DNA from: SIG450 sp045658425
GTDB lineage: Bacteria > Bacillota > Clostridia > UMGS1840 > HGM11507
Direction: 5' to 3'
Length of the DNA stretch: 64,000 bases
NCBI GenBank assembly: GCA_045658425.1
Contig: JAZOVB010000231.1
Span: 1-64,000, forward strand
The translations under genes and the position numbers were made by a program. The notes beneath the pieces are model-generated. The model was given only the letters and a program-made list of their open reading frames with translations, was not told where the DNA came from and ran no database searches. Positions 45,931-54,798 of the stretch are shown in pieces. Numbering within the stretch: the first letter of the stretch is position 1; each line of letters starts with the position of its first letter.

Positions 45931-46770
45931 TTAATATCTTATGCCATCAAGGGCAGCATTTCTTAAAGAAATATGTTTTGAGTAATCTTCATAATTCATA
46001 GACGCTATTGTCAACATGAGCGCATCAATTACACACATATGTGCTATACGGGCTGATACAGCTTCAACAGGATAATTTTTTTCATCAGCATACACCGAAA
46101 TAGAATAATCACTCTCTGTATATAAAAGACTTTTCGTAAAGCTGGTTAATGCTATTGTTGTCGCGCCAGCTTGCCTTGCAGCACGCATTACATCAACAAC
46201 TATTTTTGTTCTTCCGCTGTGCGAAATTCCAAATGCAACATCGCCTCTTTTCATATTATTTGCCATAACATTCATCTGTAAAATGTCCGTGTAAGCATAT
46301 GCCTGAACATCAAGTTGAGAAAACCTATAAGCTGAATCAATTGCAACTACAGAAGATGTCCCCACACCAAATATAAAAATACGCTGTGCTGATGCCAGTT
46401 TTTTGGATATTTCATCTATTTTAGAAAAATCAATCATTTGGCAGGTACTTTTAAGCGTATTTATACCAGAGTTGAAAACCTTATTAAATATCAATTTTGG
46501 ATTATCTTCTTTATCAAATGGAATGTTATTCTCATTGTAGCCTTCCTTACCAACTGCAGCAGCCAAAGAAATCTTCAATTTTGGAAAACCTTCCACACCA
46601 ATAGATTTACACAATCGATTAACTGCTGACGGAACTGTTTCACAAGCACTTGCAAGGTCTTTTGCTGTCATATTAATAATCTTTTCCGGAAATTCTAAAA
46701 TATATGATGCAATCTTTTGTTCTGTTGCTGTAAGGTTTTTAAATACATTATGAATTTTTGCAATTACCAT
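45931..46770 (-). CDS. RpiR/MurR-family regulator
   Basis: 279 aa: an N-terminal RpiR helix-turn-helix (IASYILEFPEKIINMTAKDL, then CETVPSAVNRLCKSIGVEGF) and a C-terminal SIS domain (IFIFGVGTSSVVAIDSAYRF; GDVAFGISHSGRTKIVVD). SIS domains bind phosphosugars. It is the first gene of the operon with the phosphodiesterase and the AEC transporter, and has a near-perfect promoter with repeat sites. Confidence 0.9.
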   Translation of the reverse strand: MVIAKIHNVFKNLTATEQKIASYILEFPEKIINMTAKDLASACETVPSAVNRLCKSIGVEGFPKLKISLAAAVGKEGYNENNIPFDKEDNPKLIFNKVFNSGINTLKSTCQMIDFSKIDEISKKLASAQRIFIFGVGTSSVVAIDSAYRFSQLDVQAYAYTDILQMNVMANNMKRGDVAFGISHSGRTKIVVDVMRAARQAGATTIALTSFTKSLLYTESDYSISVYADEKNYPVEAVSARIAHMCVIDALMLTIASMNYEDYSKHISLRNAALDGIRY

Positions 46771-46796
46771 ATAACCCCTCTCAATCTTAGAAATTT

Positions 46797-46861
46797 TTTT
46801 CTATTATTTTTTATTAATTAGAATTATTTTCTATTATATCGTATCCCTTCTTTTTTGTCAA
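46797..46861 (-). promoter_or_regulatory. Promoter and repeats of the RpiR operon
   Basis: Minus-strand TTGACA (46856-46861), 17-bp spacer, TATAAT (46833-46838): consensus. TTTTCTATTAT occurs at 46797 and again at 46827 (over the -10), a 30-bp spaced direct repeat that is a plausible RpiR operator. Confidence 0.7.
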
Positions 46862-46930
46862 GATAAAATTATAACCACAACATCTATTTATCAACATTTT
46901 GTTTACTCAGTCAACAATTTATTTACATAA

Positions 46931-46978
46931 AAAAAAGTGGGAAGCAAACCTTTATAAAAAGGTGCTTCCCACTTTTTT
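46931..46978 (-). terminator. Terminator at the end of the NlpC/P60 fragment
   Basis: AAAAAAGTGGGAAGC/GCTTCCCACTTTTTT with an inner ACCTTT/AAAGGT-type stem; T6 on both strands. Confidence 0.9.
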
Positions 46979-47687
46979 AATAACAGTTTGGTCTTACCGC
47001 AAAACCAAAACCACCCGTTGTGATTACCACATTATTTGCTCCTGATGAACAATGAATAACAAGTATGTTTCCGCTACTATCTCTGCCACTAATAATGCCG
47101 ATATGTGATTTATCATCATATACCGCTAAATCTCCCGGTTGTGCAGAACTCCACGAAATGCGAGTTCCTTTTGAAGCCTGAGTGCTTGCACCATGACCGA
47201 TTGCGGATTCTGAAAAACCTGCGTTATGAAATGCCCAGGTTACAAAACCTGAGCAATCAAGTCCAAAAGGTCGCATACATCCGGTAGAACGACTACCTTC
47301 AGAAGTAACAAGTTTCATCTTGCCCCATTCAGAATCCCAACCTATCGCAGAAGATTTTCCGCCCCAAAAGTATGTAAGTTTACCTACAAGAGAGCAGGAT
47401 TTCTTTACAACATTTTTTCTTTCTGCATATAAGCTATCAGGAAGGTTATCAATAACATCTTGAGCTGTTGCATCAGAGATCGCAAGACTTTGAGTAGTTC
47501 CTATAAACCCGTCTGCATTTTCAAGCAGAGTTTCAAGAGCTTCTTTTTGTTTTCGTGTAAAGCCATATTGTGAAACCATTTGGTCTTTCGTTTTTGCGGT
47601 AATTGTGATATACAAAACAATTTCGCTTGTTTCTCCGCTTGTCACAGTTTCAGTTCTTTTTGTAATTGTATGCATATCCCAAAACAC
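46977..47687 (-). pseudogene. NlpC/P60 lysin of a conjugative element, N-terminally cut
   Basis: 236-aa frame with a complete C-terminal NlpC/P60 (C40) peptidase: GLDCSGFVTWAFHNAGF holds the cysteine and SHIGIISG the histidine. The N-terminal ~104 residues match the fragment at 24354-24767. The frame is open upstream of the ATG (DYEELQKDVFWDMH) and then runs against an unrelated relic, so the true N-terminus, with its membrane segment, is missing. Intact relatives are wall hydrolases of Tn1549/CTn-type conjugation machinery. The catalytic domain looks intact, but export is doubtful. Confidence 0.75.
47376..47687 (-). repeat. Direct repeat, copy 2 (with 24372-24680)
   Basis: Same orientation as copy 1; most codons agree. 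Confidence 0.75.
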
Positions 47688-47703
47688 ATCTTTCTGTAAT
47701 TCT

Positions 47704-47957
47704 TCATAATCCTAATATCAATCTTCTTGCAATTATGAATAAGCTATTATCCACCGATGGAATATCTCTTGAAAGAGGATCTTTCATATATTCAACATCG
47801 GGATTAAAGTTAGGATTTACAGATTGATAAATCATATTTCGTGCATTGAACTCGGCTTCAGCATAAGTGATTTTGCCGGATTTATAATCTTCAATTACAG
47901 GAGCAATAATTGTTCTGCCTTTTTCAATATTACTTGCATAAAAATCAGAATATCAGA
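47704..47957 (-). pseudogene. Coding relic, longer copy of 17045-17218
   Basis: About 84 codons without a start: FYASNIEKGRTIIAPVIEDY, then ITYAEAEFNARNMIYQSV, VEYMKDPLSRDIP and IIARRLILGL before the stop. Unknown family. It is the better-preserved of two copies, each near the right end of an att-bounded unit. Confidence 0.65.
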
Positions 47958-47980
47958 ACATCTCCTGATATTACAAAAAG

Positions 47981-48012
47981 AGAGCTAACTGACATCTAAA
48001 TCAGTTAGCTCT
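47981..48012. terminator. Hairpin near the right end of E2
   Basis: AGAGCTAACTGA/TCAGTTAGCTCT, 8-base loop, with A and T runs. Confidence 0.7.
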
Positions 48013-48036
48013 TAATTTTTAATATTTAATATTTAA

Positions 48037-48211
48037 TGTTGCCAAATTGTTGCCATTTTTATTTCAAAATGCCCGAAAGTGGCGTGGTTATGCGGTGTTC
48101 GCTCCGCGATTCGTTATTCCCACTCGCGGTATTATGTAGGTTTGAAAACTGCGTAATATAGCGGTTTGTGGGCTTTTTAACCCGAAATGTAGTCAAATTT
48201 GTGGTCAAAAA
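48037..48211. other. att-like core with arm pairs on both sides (E2/E1 junction)
   Basis: Core TTATTCCCACTC at 48114-48125. To the left is a doubled TGTTGCCA (48037-48055). To the right is TGTAGTCAAATTTGTGGTCA plus four A (48188-48211), which recurs with one mismatch at 58330-58353 at the other end of E1. Confidence 0.65.
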
Positions 48212-48398
48212 TTATATTGAACATTATAACACATTATAAAAAGATATGCAAGCATAATTTATTATGTTTGTATATCTCAAATATAGGCGGGTTTACTCAC
48301 CCCAAAGTGCGAAGCACTATTTTTTTAGTATGGCGGGGTTTACCTCGTCTGCTGAAAAAATCTCTCCTTGCTCGCACTCTATACAAAACTCACTTGTT

Positions 48399-48431
48399 AG
48401 GTTGCCCCTTGAAAGAGTTAAGGGGAAACCT
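48399..48431. repeat. Inverted repeat in the E1 left non-coding region
   Basis: AGGTTGCCCCTT/AAGGGGAAACCT, 11 of 12 paired, 9-base loop. Nearby are GGCGGGTTTAC (48288) and GGCGGGGTTTAC (48333) and the small hairpin AGTGCGAAGCACT. No gene is seen from 48212 to 48777. Confidence 0.6.
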
Positions 48432-48516
48432 TATCACACTAAAATATATTACACTACCTTTTATTTGGAAGGGGTTTTGATACCATACATCTATACTACA
48501 TTACATAAAATAAAAA

Positions 48517-48680
48517 TACACTCTGCACACTCTATAAAATACTGTATTTATGCAGAGAAAAATTTACATAAAATTTATCATGTAGAAAGGGCGGGGTCAC
48601 GGGTGTAGTGAAACATCAGCCGTGACCCCGCCCTTTCTATAAACTGCATTATACAGTAGTTTTAAAGGACGCAGAGTGTA
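48517..48680. repeat. Three nested inverted repeats, candidate origin
   Basis: Inner AGAAAGGGCGGGGTCACGG (48584-48602) with its perfect complement at 48620-48638; middle TACTGTATTTATGCAG (48540-48555) with 48644-48658; outer TACACTCTGC (48517-48526) with 48671-48680. All share nearly the same centre, so one long cruciform or stem can form. The GC-rich core stands out in AT-rich DNA. It could be a transfer or single-strand replication origin. Confidence 0.6.
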
Positions 48681-48777
48681 ACAATATTATTTTTATATAT
48701 TCTTTTTAAATTAGAACACCTATGTTACATGCAACCAGTACAACCTTTATGCTATTTTTGTTTCTACTTTCCTGATT

Positions 48778-50397
48778 TTATTTTGTATATAAGCAAACTG
48801 TATTAGAATAATTATTCCAATCGACCACTATATCAAATGCTTCTGATATTGCTCTAACTGGAACAAGAGTTCTGCCACCAATTATTTGTGGTGTAACATC
48901 TAATTCGACTTGTTTTTCATTTATAGTCATTATTTTATTGTTTATTTGCATTTTAATTGTTGTATTATCTTTGTTCGCAACAATACTTTGGTCTGCTTCA
49001 TTCCATACTACTGTTGCCCCAATTTCCTCAAAGATTTTTCTTAAAGGAACCATCGTTCTACCATTTATAATTGTCGGGCTTTGGTCAAATGTCAAATACT
49101 TGGTATTTAACTTAACTTTTACGCCACCTAAATCATTAAGTACAAACAAACTTAATGGCGAAGTGCTATTGACAAAAACTCCATCTAACACCCCAGTCGT
49201 ATAATACATTGCCGAAGTAATAGCATTAAAATTCTCGTCGAGTATTTGCATGCCTTTTGCAAGACCACAATAAAGATATTTCCCGCCTTGCACAGTTTTT
49301 ATCTGTCCATTATATACTTTTTTTGTTAAAACATTCATTGTATAATAATTATATTTGCTATCTCTTAGACAAATATATTTTCCGTTATCCAATAACATAT
49401 CAGTATAAAGCATACCTGTTGTGATGTATTCAAGTGGTAAAATGAACTCACCTTCCTTGTCGACAACACCAATTTTTTTATTAACTCCTACGACAAACAC
49501 ATCACCATTTAATGTCGGGTAAATCTCGTCCCATTTCCCAAAATCTACAACTATATTTCCATTAAAATCATATACTGCACTTGTTCCTTTATCTTTTTTG
49601 AAAGTAATGTATTTATCGAAAATTTGATAGTTTATTCTGTTTTCTGTTCGATAGATTTCTTTTCCGTTCATATTATATACAATAAAATCACCAAAATTAG
49701 TAGATAATACTATAAAATTATTGTCTATATAAACATCTCTTTCATCCCAAGTGGAACTTTCAACATTAAATTTCAAATTGCCATCTATATCAAAAACTTT
49801 CAATCGATTTGTATCGTTTTCAGACACAATTTTGCCAATCACTTTATCGTTAGCGAAGTGTACTGCCCCATTTTCACTACCTATTTTTTTTGAAATATCC
49901 TGACCTTTAAAGTTGTATACACTATTGTTTGAGCCTGTAAAGAATGAATAATAGCCATCAGTTATTGCCAACAACTCTTCGTTAACTATATTTTCATATT
50001 TGTTATTTACTATATAAGCTCTTGTGCCATAAGAGTTATGATGAAATACACCAAAGTTGCCTTTCTTTACATACTCTGCTGTTGTATCCCAATGCTTATA
50101 TACTTTTTCATTTTTATGATTTATAAAATACAATTCATTATCAACAGTTGTAACAAGACACAATCCGTCATTGAATTGTTTTACGCTTTTATATTCGCAT
50201 GGAATAACGATATTCCCATATACATCTATAAAACCACATCTATTATAGGTAGTATCTACAACAGAATACATTCCTTCTGCACATCTAAAAACATTAAGTT
50301 CCAAAGTGCTGTTCTGCACAGAATGAAATTCATCACTTGCAAAAACATTTCCGCATAAAATCATACAAACAATTAAAAAACTTATAATTCTTTTCAT
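48778..50397 (-). CDS. Secreted WG-repeat and copper-amine-oxidase-N-domain protein
   Basis: 539 aa with a signal peptide (ends near VFASDE). WG-type beta repeats run over about residues 40-420 (GFIDVYGNIVIPCEYKSVKQ; GVVDKEGEFILPLEYIT). The C-terminal ~110 residues form a double copper-amine-oxidase N-terminal (stalk) domain (INGRTMVPLRKIFEEIGATV; IGGRTLVPVRAISEAF). This is common in exported Clostridial proteins of unknown role. It is E1 cargo, possibly a surface-exclusion or host-interaction factor; that is a guess. Confidence 0.8.
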   Translation of the reverse strand: MKRIISFLIVCMILCGNVFASDEFHSVQNSTLELNVFRCAEGMYSVVDTTYNRCGFIDVYGNIVIPCEYKSVKQFNDGLCLVTTVDNELYFINHKNEKVYKHWDTTAEYVKKGNFGVFHHNSYGTRAYIVNNKYENIVNEELLAITDGYYSFFTGSNNSVYNFKGQDISKKIGSENGAVHFANDKVIGKIVSENDTNRLKVFDIDGNLKFNVESSTWDERDVYIDNNFIVLSTNFGDFIVYNMNGKEIYRTENRINYQIFDKYITFKKDKGTSAVYDFNGNIVVDFGKWDEIYPTLNGDVFVVGVNKKIGVVDKEGEFILPLEYITTGMLYTDMLLDNGKYICLRDSKYNYYTMNVLTKKVYNGQIKTVQGGKYLYCGLAKGMQILDENFNAITSAMYYTTGVLDGVFVNSTSPLSLFVLNDLGGVKVKLNTKYLTFDQSPTIINGRTMVPLRKIFEEIGATVVWNEADQSIVANKDNTTIKMQINNKIMTINEKQVELDVTPQIIGGRTLVPVRAISEAFDIVVDWNNYSNTVCLYTK

Positions 50398-50483
50398 TTA
50401 AAAATCTCCTTACATTTTTAATATGTTTTATACACACTTTTTCACGAAAAAACACTTATACTCCTTTCAATTTCCCATAAATT

Positions 50484-50516
50484 AAAAAAGGTGTGCAACT
50501 ACCGAAGCTGCACACC
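50484..50516 (-). terminator. Terminator downstream of the replication gene
   Basis: GGTGTGCA/TGCACACC stem with an 11-base loop, then T6 on the minus strand. Confidence 0.75.
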
Positions 50517-50778
50517 GAAAAATGCAAACTCCGATTTGTTGTCACACAAAATTAAAAATAGGGCGAAATATACTTATTTACATACCGCTACTTGTGAAAT
50601 TTGCATTTTTGCCAATTCAATATGTAACGATATGCAAATAAAAGGGTATAATACCCCCTTAACAAAAAAACAAGTAATTTCGCTATTTGATTTTTAATTT
50701 CATGTGACATATAGTATTATACCACCAAATGCGGAGAAATACAATATAAAATATAATTTTCGCAAATTACCGAACGAA
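50517..50778. other. Non-coding stretch after the replication gene
   Basis: No gene recognised. The motif TGCAAA or its complement occurs three times (about 50523, 50598, 50634); two form ATTTGCAT/ATGCAAAT. GGGTATTATACCC near 50644-50658 is a small palindrome. Origin-like iterons are possible but weak. Confidence 0.3.
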
Positions 50779-51586
50779 TTAAACTGTTATTCGTTTGTCA
50801 AGATATTCAATAAGCATTTTTTTAAAATACTTTATCGGGTCGGCATTTTCGCTTTTTTCCTTAAATTCTGTATATTTATCAAACAAGGCTATCAACTTCT
50901 TAGCCGTCAAGTATTTCAGTTTGTATTTATGCGGAGAATCAAACACACTTATTATTCCCGCACGCATAAATAACAAACGCAGATATGCGGGCTGTGATAA
51001 TATTTCTATATACTCGTCTGTCAAATTAATTTCAAGCCTTTTAAATACTCGCTGTAATTCTTCTTGTTCTTCCATTCCAAAATCTATGCTTGAAATATAA
51101 TCTTTCAGTCCTTGTATTTTATTATTATATATTTTATTATTTGTGTTAAAATTTTTGTCCTCTTGTGGTGCAGATTTTTTATTACTTGTTGTTAAAAAAT
51201 TTAACTGCTGTAAATTCTGCGGGTTTTGTCTCGCTTTTTCTAATTTGTCGAATAATTTTGAAATACTTTCAAAATTGATTTTAAAATGTCTTTTGGCGGG
51301 TATTCCCTTTGATACAACATATAAAACATTAAGCTCTGCAAGTGTATTTATTGCCTTTCTTTGTTCGTGTCCTGACAGACAAGTTTCATTTTCTAAATGC
51401 TCAACAGTAGAGTAAAAGTAGCCGTCCTCTGTCAATGTTCCTTTATCTTTATAATAATTATATTCACTTATTAACTGCATAAGCAAGACGGTTGCATTTA
51501 TGCCGTATTGCTTTTGCAAGTGGTTTGTTAATATGCCAATACCCACCCTGTGATAATGTGTATGTTAAAATATTTTCACAACTCAT
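50779..51586 (-). pseudogene. Replication initiator-like protein, frameshifted near its start
   Basis: The main frame gives a winged-helix protein of the replisome-organiser/RepA kind (GINATVLLMQLISEYNYYKD; FYSTVEHLENETCLSGHEQR; ELNVLYVVSKGIPAKRHFKI). Read alone it starts at a weak GTG (51546). Upstream, an ATG at 51586 with a perfect GGGGG site gives MSCENILTYTLSQGG, then YWHINKPLAKAI, the normal opening of this family, in the next frame. One extra base near 51506 (AAAAGCAA instead of AAAACAA) explains both. So the gene is broken, or shifted. It lies in E1 after the J-domain gene. Confidence 0.7.
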
Positions 51587-51849
51587 TTTTATTCCCCCTT
51601 AAAAACTCAACGCCTTAAAATGCGTTTTAACAGCTTTTCTAAAACTTTTAATATAAAATTATACCTCGCATATAAAAAGGCAATAATATGCCTTTTTGTG
51701 CCTTTAAAATGCACAGTATTTTTCGTGTGAATTATATAATAAAATATTAAATAATACAACAATTTAGTAAAAAGTTTTGAAAAGTTGTTCTAACTGCTAA
51801 CAAAAAAATTATAGCAGTAGGTCTCATTTATGCCTACTGCTATTTTGAT
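51587..51849. other. Intergenic region between J-domain and replication genes
   Basis: AT-rich. It contains the hairpin AAAAAGGCA/TGCCTTTTT (51674-51697) and the J-domain gene terminator. No further gene was seen. Confidence 0.5.
51812..51844 (-). terminator. Terminator of the J-domain gene
   Basis: ATAGCAGTAGG/CCTACTGCTAT stem followed by T7 on the minus strand (51801-51811). Confidence 0.85.
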
Positions 51850-52365
51850 TTATGCGGTTTTATTTTCTAGTTTGTCTGTACCTTTGCTGTATGCTTTACC
51901 GCTTGTACCATACATTTCACGAATTTCGTCAAACTCATAATTTTTACGGCTTTTACATCTGTAATTTTCAGGTTTTAGAAACCACGCTGTTTTTTTACTG
52001 TGCCATTGAAATTTTAATTCTTTCAACTTATCTTTGTACGCTTTGGTGTTTCCTGTTACCCACACGAAACAACCGATAATTTCGATTTCTATATCGTCCA
52101 TTTTCATTAACTCATTTATTAAGTCTTTGAATTGGTCGGATGTTTCTGTTGATGTCTGTTTCGCCGTATAAGTTTCACCATCTTTCGTTTGATGTATGTC
52201 TTTGAGAAATTTAAACAGCTTGTCATATTCATTGTTGACAGCTTTCATTTTCTCGGCATCACCGCCTTTGTCGGGGTGGTGCATAAATACCAACTTTCTA
52301 TATTGCTTTTTTAACTCTTCTAGCGTTTTTGGTGTTGGTGTAAAATAATTTAAAACTTCTCTCAT
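51850..52365 (-). CDS. J-domain (DnaJ-like) protein of a mobile element
   Basis: 171 aa with an N-terminal J domain (LKKQYRKLVFMHHPDKGGDA, HPD motif near residue 32). A middle region and a C-terminal part with FVWVTGNTKAYKDKLKELKF and KKTAWFLKPENYR follow, as in the J-domain proteins encoded by Gram-positive integrative elements and phages. It probably recruits host DnaK to a replication or transfer complex. An AGGAGG site lies before the ATG. Confidence 0.85.
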   Translation of the reverse strand: MREVLNYFTPTPKTLEELKKQYRKLVFMHHPDKGGDAEKMKAVNNEYDKLFKFLKDIHQTKDGETYTAKQTSTETSDQFKDLINELMKMDDIEIEIIGCFVWVTGNTKAYKDKLKELKFQWHSKKTAWFLKPENYRCKSRKNYEFDEIREMYGTSGKAYSKGTDKLENKTA

Positions 52366-52428
52366 TTCAATTCCTCCTATACTTTGAATTTTTAAATATT
52401 AAGTTGTCAATGTTCGTAGCAATATAAA

Positions 52429-52525
52429 AACACGATCAAAAAAGACAAGTCAACAGAAACATGGAATAACGAAGCAAAGCGAGTATATGCCGTGAAAGTC
52501 TGTTTACTTGGCTTTTTGCCGTGTT
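52429..52525. other. Long imperfect stem, candidate structured RNA or oriT
   Basis: Left arm 52429-52457 (starts AACACGATCAAAAAAG) pairs with right arm 52499-52525 (ends CTTTTTGCCGTGTT) with about 24 matches and a few bulges; the 41-base interior is partly complementary. It lies in the otherwise empty 282 bp between the J-domain and M48 genes. Confidence 0.5.
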
Positions 52526-52607
52526 ATCTTGCAAGCAGAACATGACACAATAGTTAAAAATTGAGTATAGGAAATTATGATAAGTTTTGTTTTTATACAA
52601 ACAAAAA

Positions 52608-52630
52608 CAGGCGTATAAATTAAACGCCTG
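52608..52630 (-). terminator. Terminator of the M48 gene
   Basis: CAGGCGT/ACGCCTG hairpin followed by T5 on the minus strand. Confidence 0.75.
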
Positions 52631-52647
52631 CTTTCGATAGTTTATAT

Positions 52648-53553
52648 TTATGCCCTACACATATTTTCAAGAGCTTCTATTCTAAAAGCTGTTTTCGGGT
52701 GTGATGATTGCAATTTTTCAAGCAAATTTCTCTTGTCTGATATTTCCATATCATAAAATTTATACAAGGCTGACAATAAGGCTTCGCCGTACCCTAATTC
52801 AAAAGCTACTTTGTCTGCTCTGTATTCTTCTTTACGACTTGTAGAAGATACTATAATTGTTAGAAACATCATTGCATATTTTAACCCAATACTTAAAATG
52901 TTTTTCAAAAAGCCTATAAGACTTCCAAAGAAAGAGTTATCGCCTAGCATAATTTGTAACATCTGCAACACCTTTACAAAAATCATTACACCCCCAAAGT
53001 ACACATTAGAGGCTAGCGATACAAAAACTGACACCTGCCCGTCTCCGTTTATAATATGACCGATTTCGTGAGATATAACAGCCTCTATTTCTTCGTCATT
53101 CATTGTTTCCATTAGTCCACGAGTAACTGCTATTGTATGTCTGCCAATGGCAAAAGCATTTACATTTACGCTGTCTACAATATATAATTTTAATTCATAA
53201 TCTATCATTTTGCTATATGCTGTGCCACGCTCTTTTACACTTTCAAATATATTTAAAAGCCTTTCTTTTTCCGTATCTGTCGCAATATGTCTCACATCAT
53301 ATATCGCCCTCAAAATATACTCGGGCAAATTTGTCAAACAAAGTATTATAAGCAATATGTAAATCATAGCCAAAGTTATATTTACACTTATAGGTAATTG
53401 AATATTAAACCAAAACAAAAAATAACTTGCTATTAGTAACAATAGTAACCGAGGTCTAACGGCAAAAATTGTAAATGGGTTTGGCTCAGGTTTACCTCTG
53501 TGCTCTTCTGGAATAAGTAAAACTTTTTCTAAATTTTGTATAATTTTTGACAT
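52648..53553 (-). CDS. M48-family membrane metalloprotease (HtpX-like)
   Basis: 301-aa integral membrane protease. Two N-terminal membrane segments (residues ~30-85) are followed by the zinc motif HEIGH (in EAVISHEIGHIINGDG, near residue 165), the third ligand region EEYRADKVAFELG near residue 245, and two more membrane segments between them. Housekeeping HtpX degrades damaged membrane proteins. Here the gene lies in a mobile element, 15 bases after the coupling ATPase gene, which is unusual. It could adjust host membrane proteins for transfer or act in immunity. Confidence 0.85.
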   Translation of the reverse strand: MSKIIQNLEKVLLIPEEHRGKPEPNPFTIFAVRPRLLLLLIASYFLFWFNIQLPISVNITLAMIYILLIILCLTNLPEYILRAIYDVRHIATDTEKERLLNIFESVKERGTAYSKMIDYELKLYIVDSVNVNAFAIGRHTIAVTRGLMETMNDEEIEAVISHEIGHIINGDGQVSVFVSLASNVYFGGVMIFVKVLQMLQIMLGDNSFFGSLIGFLKNILSIGLKYAMMFLTIIVSSTSRKEEYRADKVAFELGYGEALLSALYKFYDMEISDKRNLLEKLQSSHPKTAFRIEALENMCRA

Positions 53554-53568
53554 AATATAAATTCTCCC

Positions 53569-54798
53569 TTAAAATGGTTTTATAACTTTTATTTTTTCAC
53601 ATCTCCCGTCATCCCTTGACAGAAAAACGCCCTCGCCTTTTTTAAACGATTTGATTTCGTCAGGGTGTACAATAAATTCTCGTACTCGTTTTGCTGTCCC
53701 CATACCTGTTTCTTCTCTTTGATTTAACTGATATGTTAACTGCATCTTTTCATGTGTTCCCAAGGTTTTCGACCATTCCTCAGCACTCCTAAAACTGTTT
53801 TGCCTCATAATGACATAATTGTTGCAATTTTCTATAATCTGATGTTTAAACGCTTCACCTACTGCTGATTCAAGGTCCGCAAGACTTTGCGTTGCACATA
53901 CACAAGTAACACCTGCACTTCTGCTCTTGTTGATTAAGTCAATAAGCACAGAAGAAGCATATACATTTATTTCGTCAAAGACAAAGAAACTACGATGGTT
54001 GCTGTTGAATAATTGGCTCACAGCTTTTTTGCTGTCTATCAAAATTAAACGCCCCAAAGCCTGTGATGTTTCAGGGTAGATTAGTGGGTTTAAAATAAAA
54101 AGTATTACCGCACCAGTTTTCAACGCTGAATATATATCTATTCCATTTTCGTCAAAGATTTCTCCCATCTCACTTTCTGCAATTGTTGCAAATCGTGCTG
54201 AAGCCTGTTCTGTTATTTTTCCACTTGCTTTTATTAAATGTAAATTTTCAATATGATTTTCTTTTGTTATCAAACTATTTTTTTGTAAAACGGCTGATAA
54301 ACTTTCAAAATTATCTGCTGACATATTTTGAATTATTGATTTGAAAGACAACGGAATTTCTGCAATATTCATTAGCTTTACAACTCGCTGTATGTATCTT
54401 TCTGTATTGGTTTTATAATGTGGTTCGCTCCATTCCGTCATGTTTATCAACATATCTTTTGCAACGGTTTCTGTTGCATTTTTAAGTGGGTTATACTTTG
54501 CAGATTTTGTAGGCTCGTTCATATTGATTACATAAAGCGGTCTGTTATGCCTTTCACAAAATGCCTTTGTGATTTCATACATAGAACCTTGTCCTGTATC
54601 TCCTTTTTCGTCAACTAACAACAATCCTATACCTTTTTCGATGCTGTGCAAAATAAAATTTGATAATAATACAGTTTTACCCGCTCCCGTTGTACCTGAT
54701 ACAAAAATGTGTTTTGCGTTATCAGGACAATATATAGCCTTTTTTAATCTTGTATAACCAATTAAAGTTGAATTTTCTTTATTAACAGGACTACTCAT
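53569..54798 (-). CDS. VirD4/TraG-like type IV coupling ATPase
   Basis: About 409 aa. Walker A is VSGTTGAGKTVLLSNF near residue 35 and Walker B is FFVFDEINVYASS near residue 260, followed by TCVCATQSLADLESAVG. This pattern is that of TrwB/TraD-type DNA pumps, which deliver relaxase-bound DNA to the mating pore. No N-terminal membrane segments are present; the small membrane protein encoded directly upstream may provide the anchor, as in split coupling proteins. The start at 54798 overlaps the end of that gene; the alternative is 54813. Confidence 0.85.
   Translation of the reverse strand: MSSPVNKENSTLIGYTRLKKAIYCPDNAKHIFVSGTTGAGKTVLLSNFILHSIEKGIGLLLVDEKGDTGQGSMYEITKAFCERHNRPLYVINMNEPTKSAKYNPLKNATETVAKDMLINMTEWSEPHYKTNTERYIQRVVKLMNIAEIPLSFKSIIQNMSADNFESLSAVLQKNSLITKENHIENLHLIKASGKITEQASARFATIAESEMGEIFDENGIDIYSALKTGAVILFILNPLIYPETSQALGRLILIDSKKAVSQLFNSNHRSFFVFDEINVYASSVLIDLINKSRSAGVTCVCATQSLADLESAVGEAFKHQIIENCNNYVIMRQNSFRSAEEWSKTLGTHEKMQLTYQLNQREETGMGTAKRVREFIVHPDEIKSFKKGEGVFLSRDDGRCEKIKVIKPF

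Larger units (their letters stand above)
17277..48125. mobile_element. E2: proposed large island with defense genes and a polysaccharide locus
   Basis: Bounded by TTATTCCCACTC at 17277 and at 48114, with arm-like repeat pairs inside both ends (17391-17410 and 48037-48055). Contents: two defense pairs, conjugative-element debris, an SLH/heparinase/GH20 locus and an RpiR operon. No integrase remains. The boundaries are inferred; part of this interval could instead be chromosome captured between separate insertions. Confidence 0.4.

Noticed and set aside
48199..48608. Two overlapping plus-strand frames in the left end of E1
   Set aside because: They cross the inverted repeats, lack ribosome sites and show no protein-like pattern.
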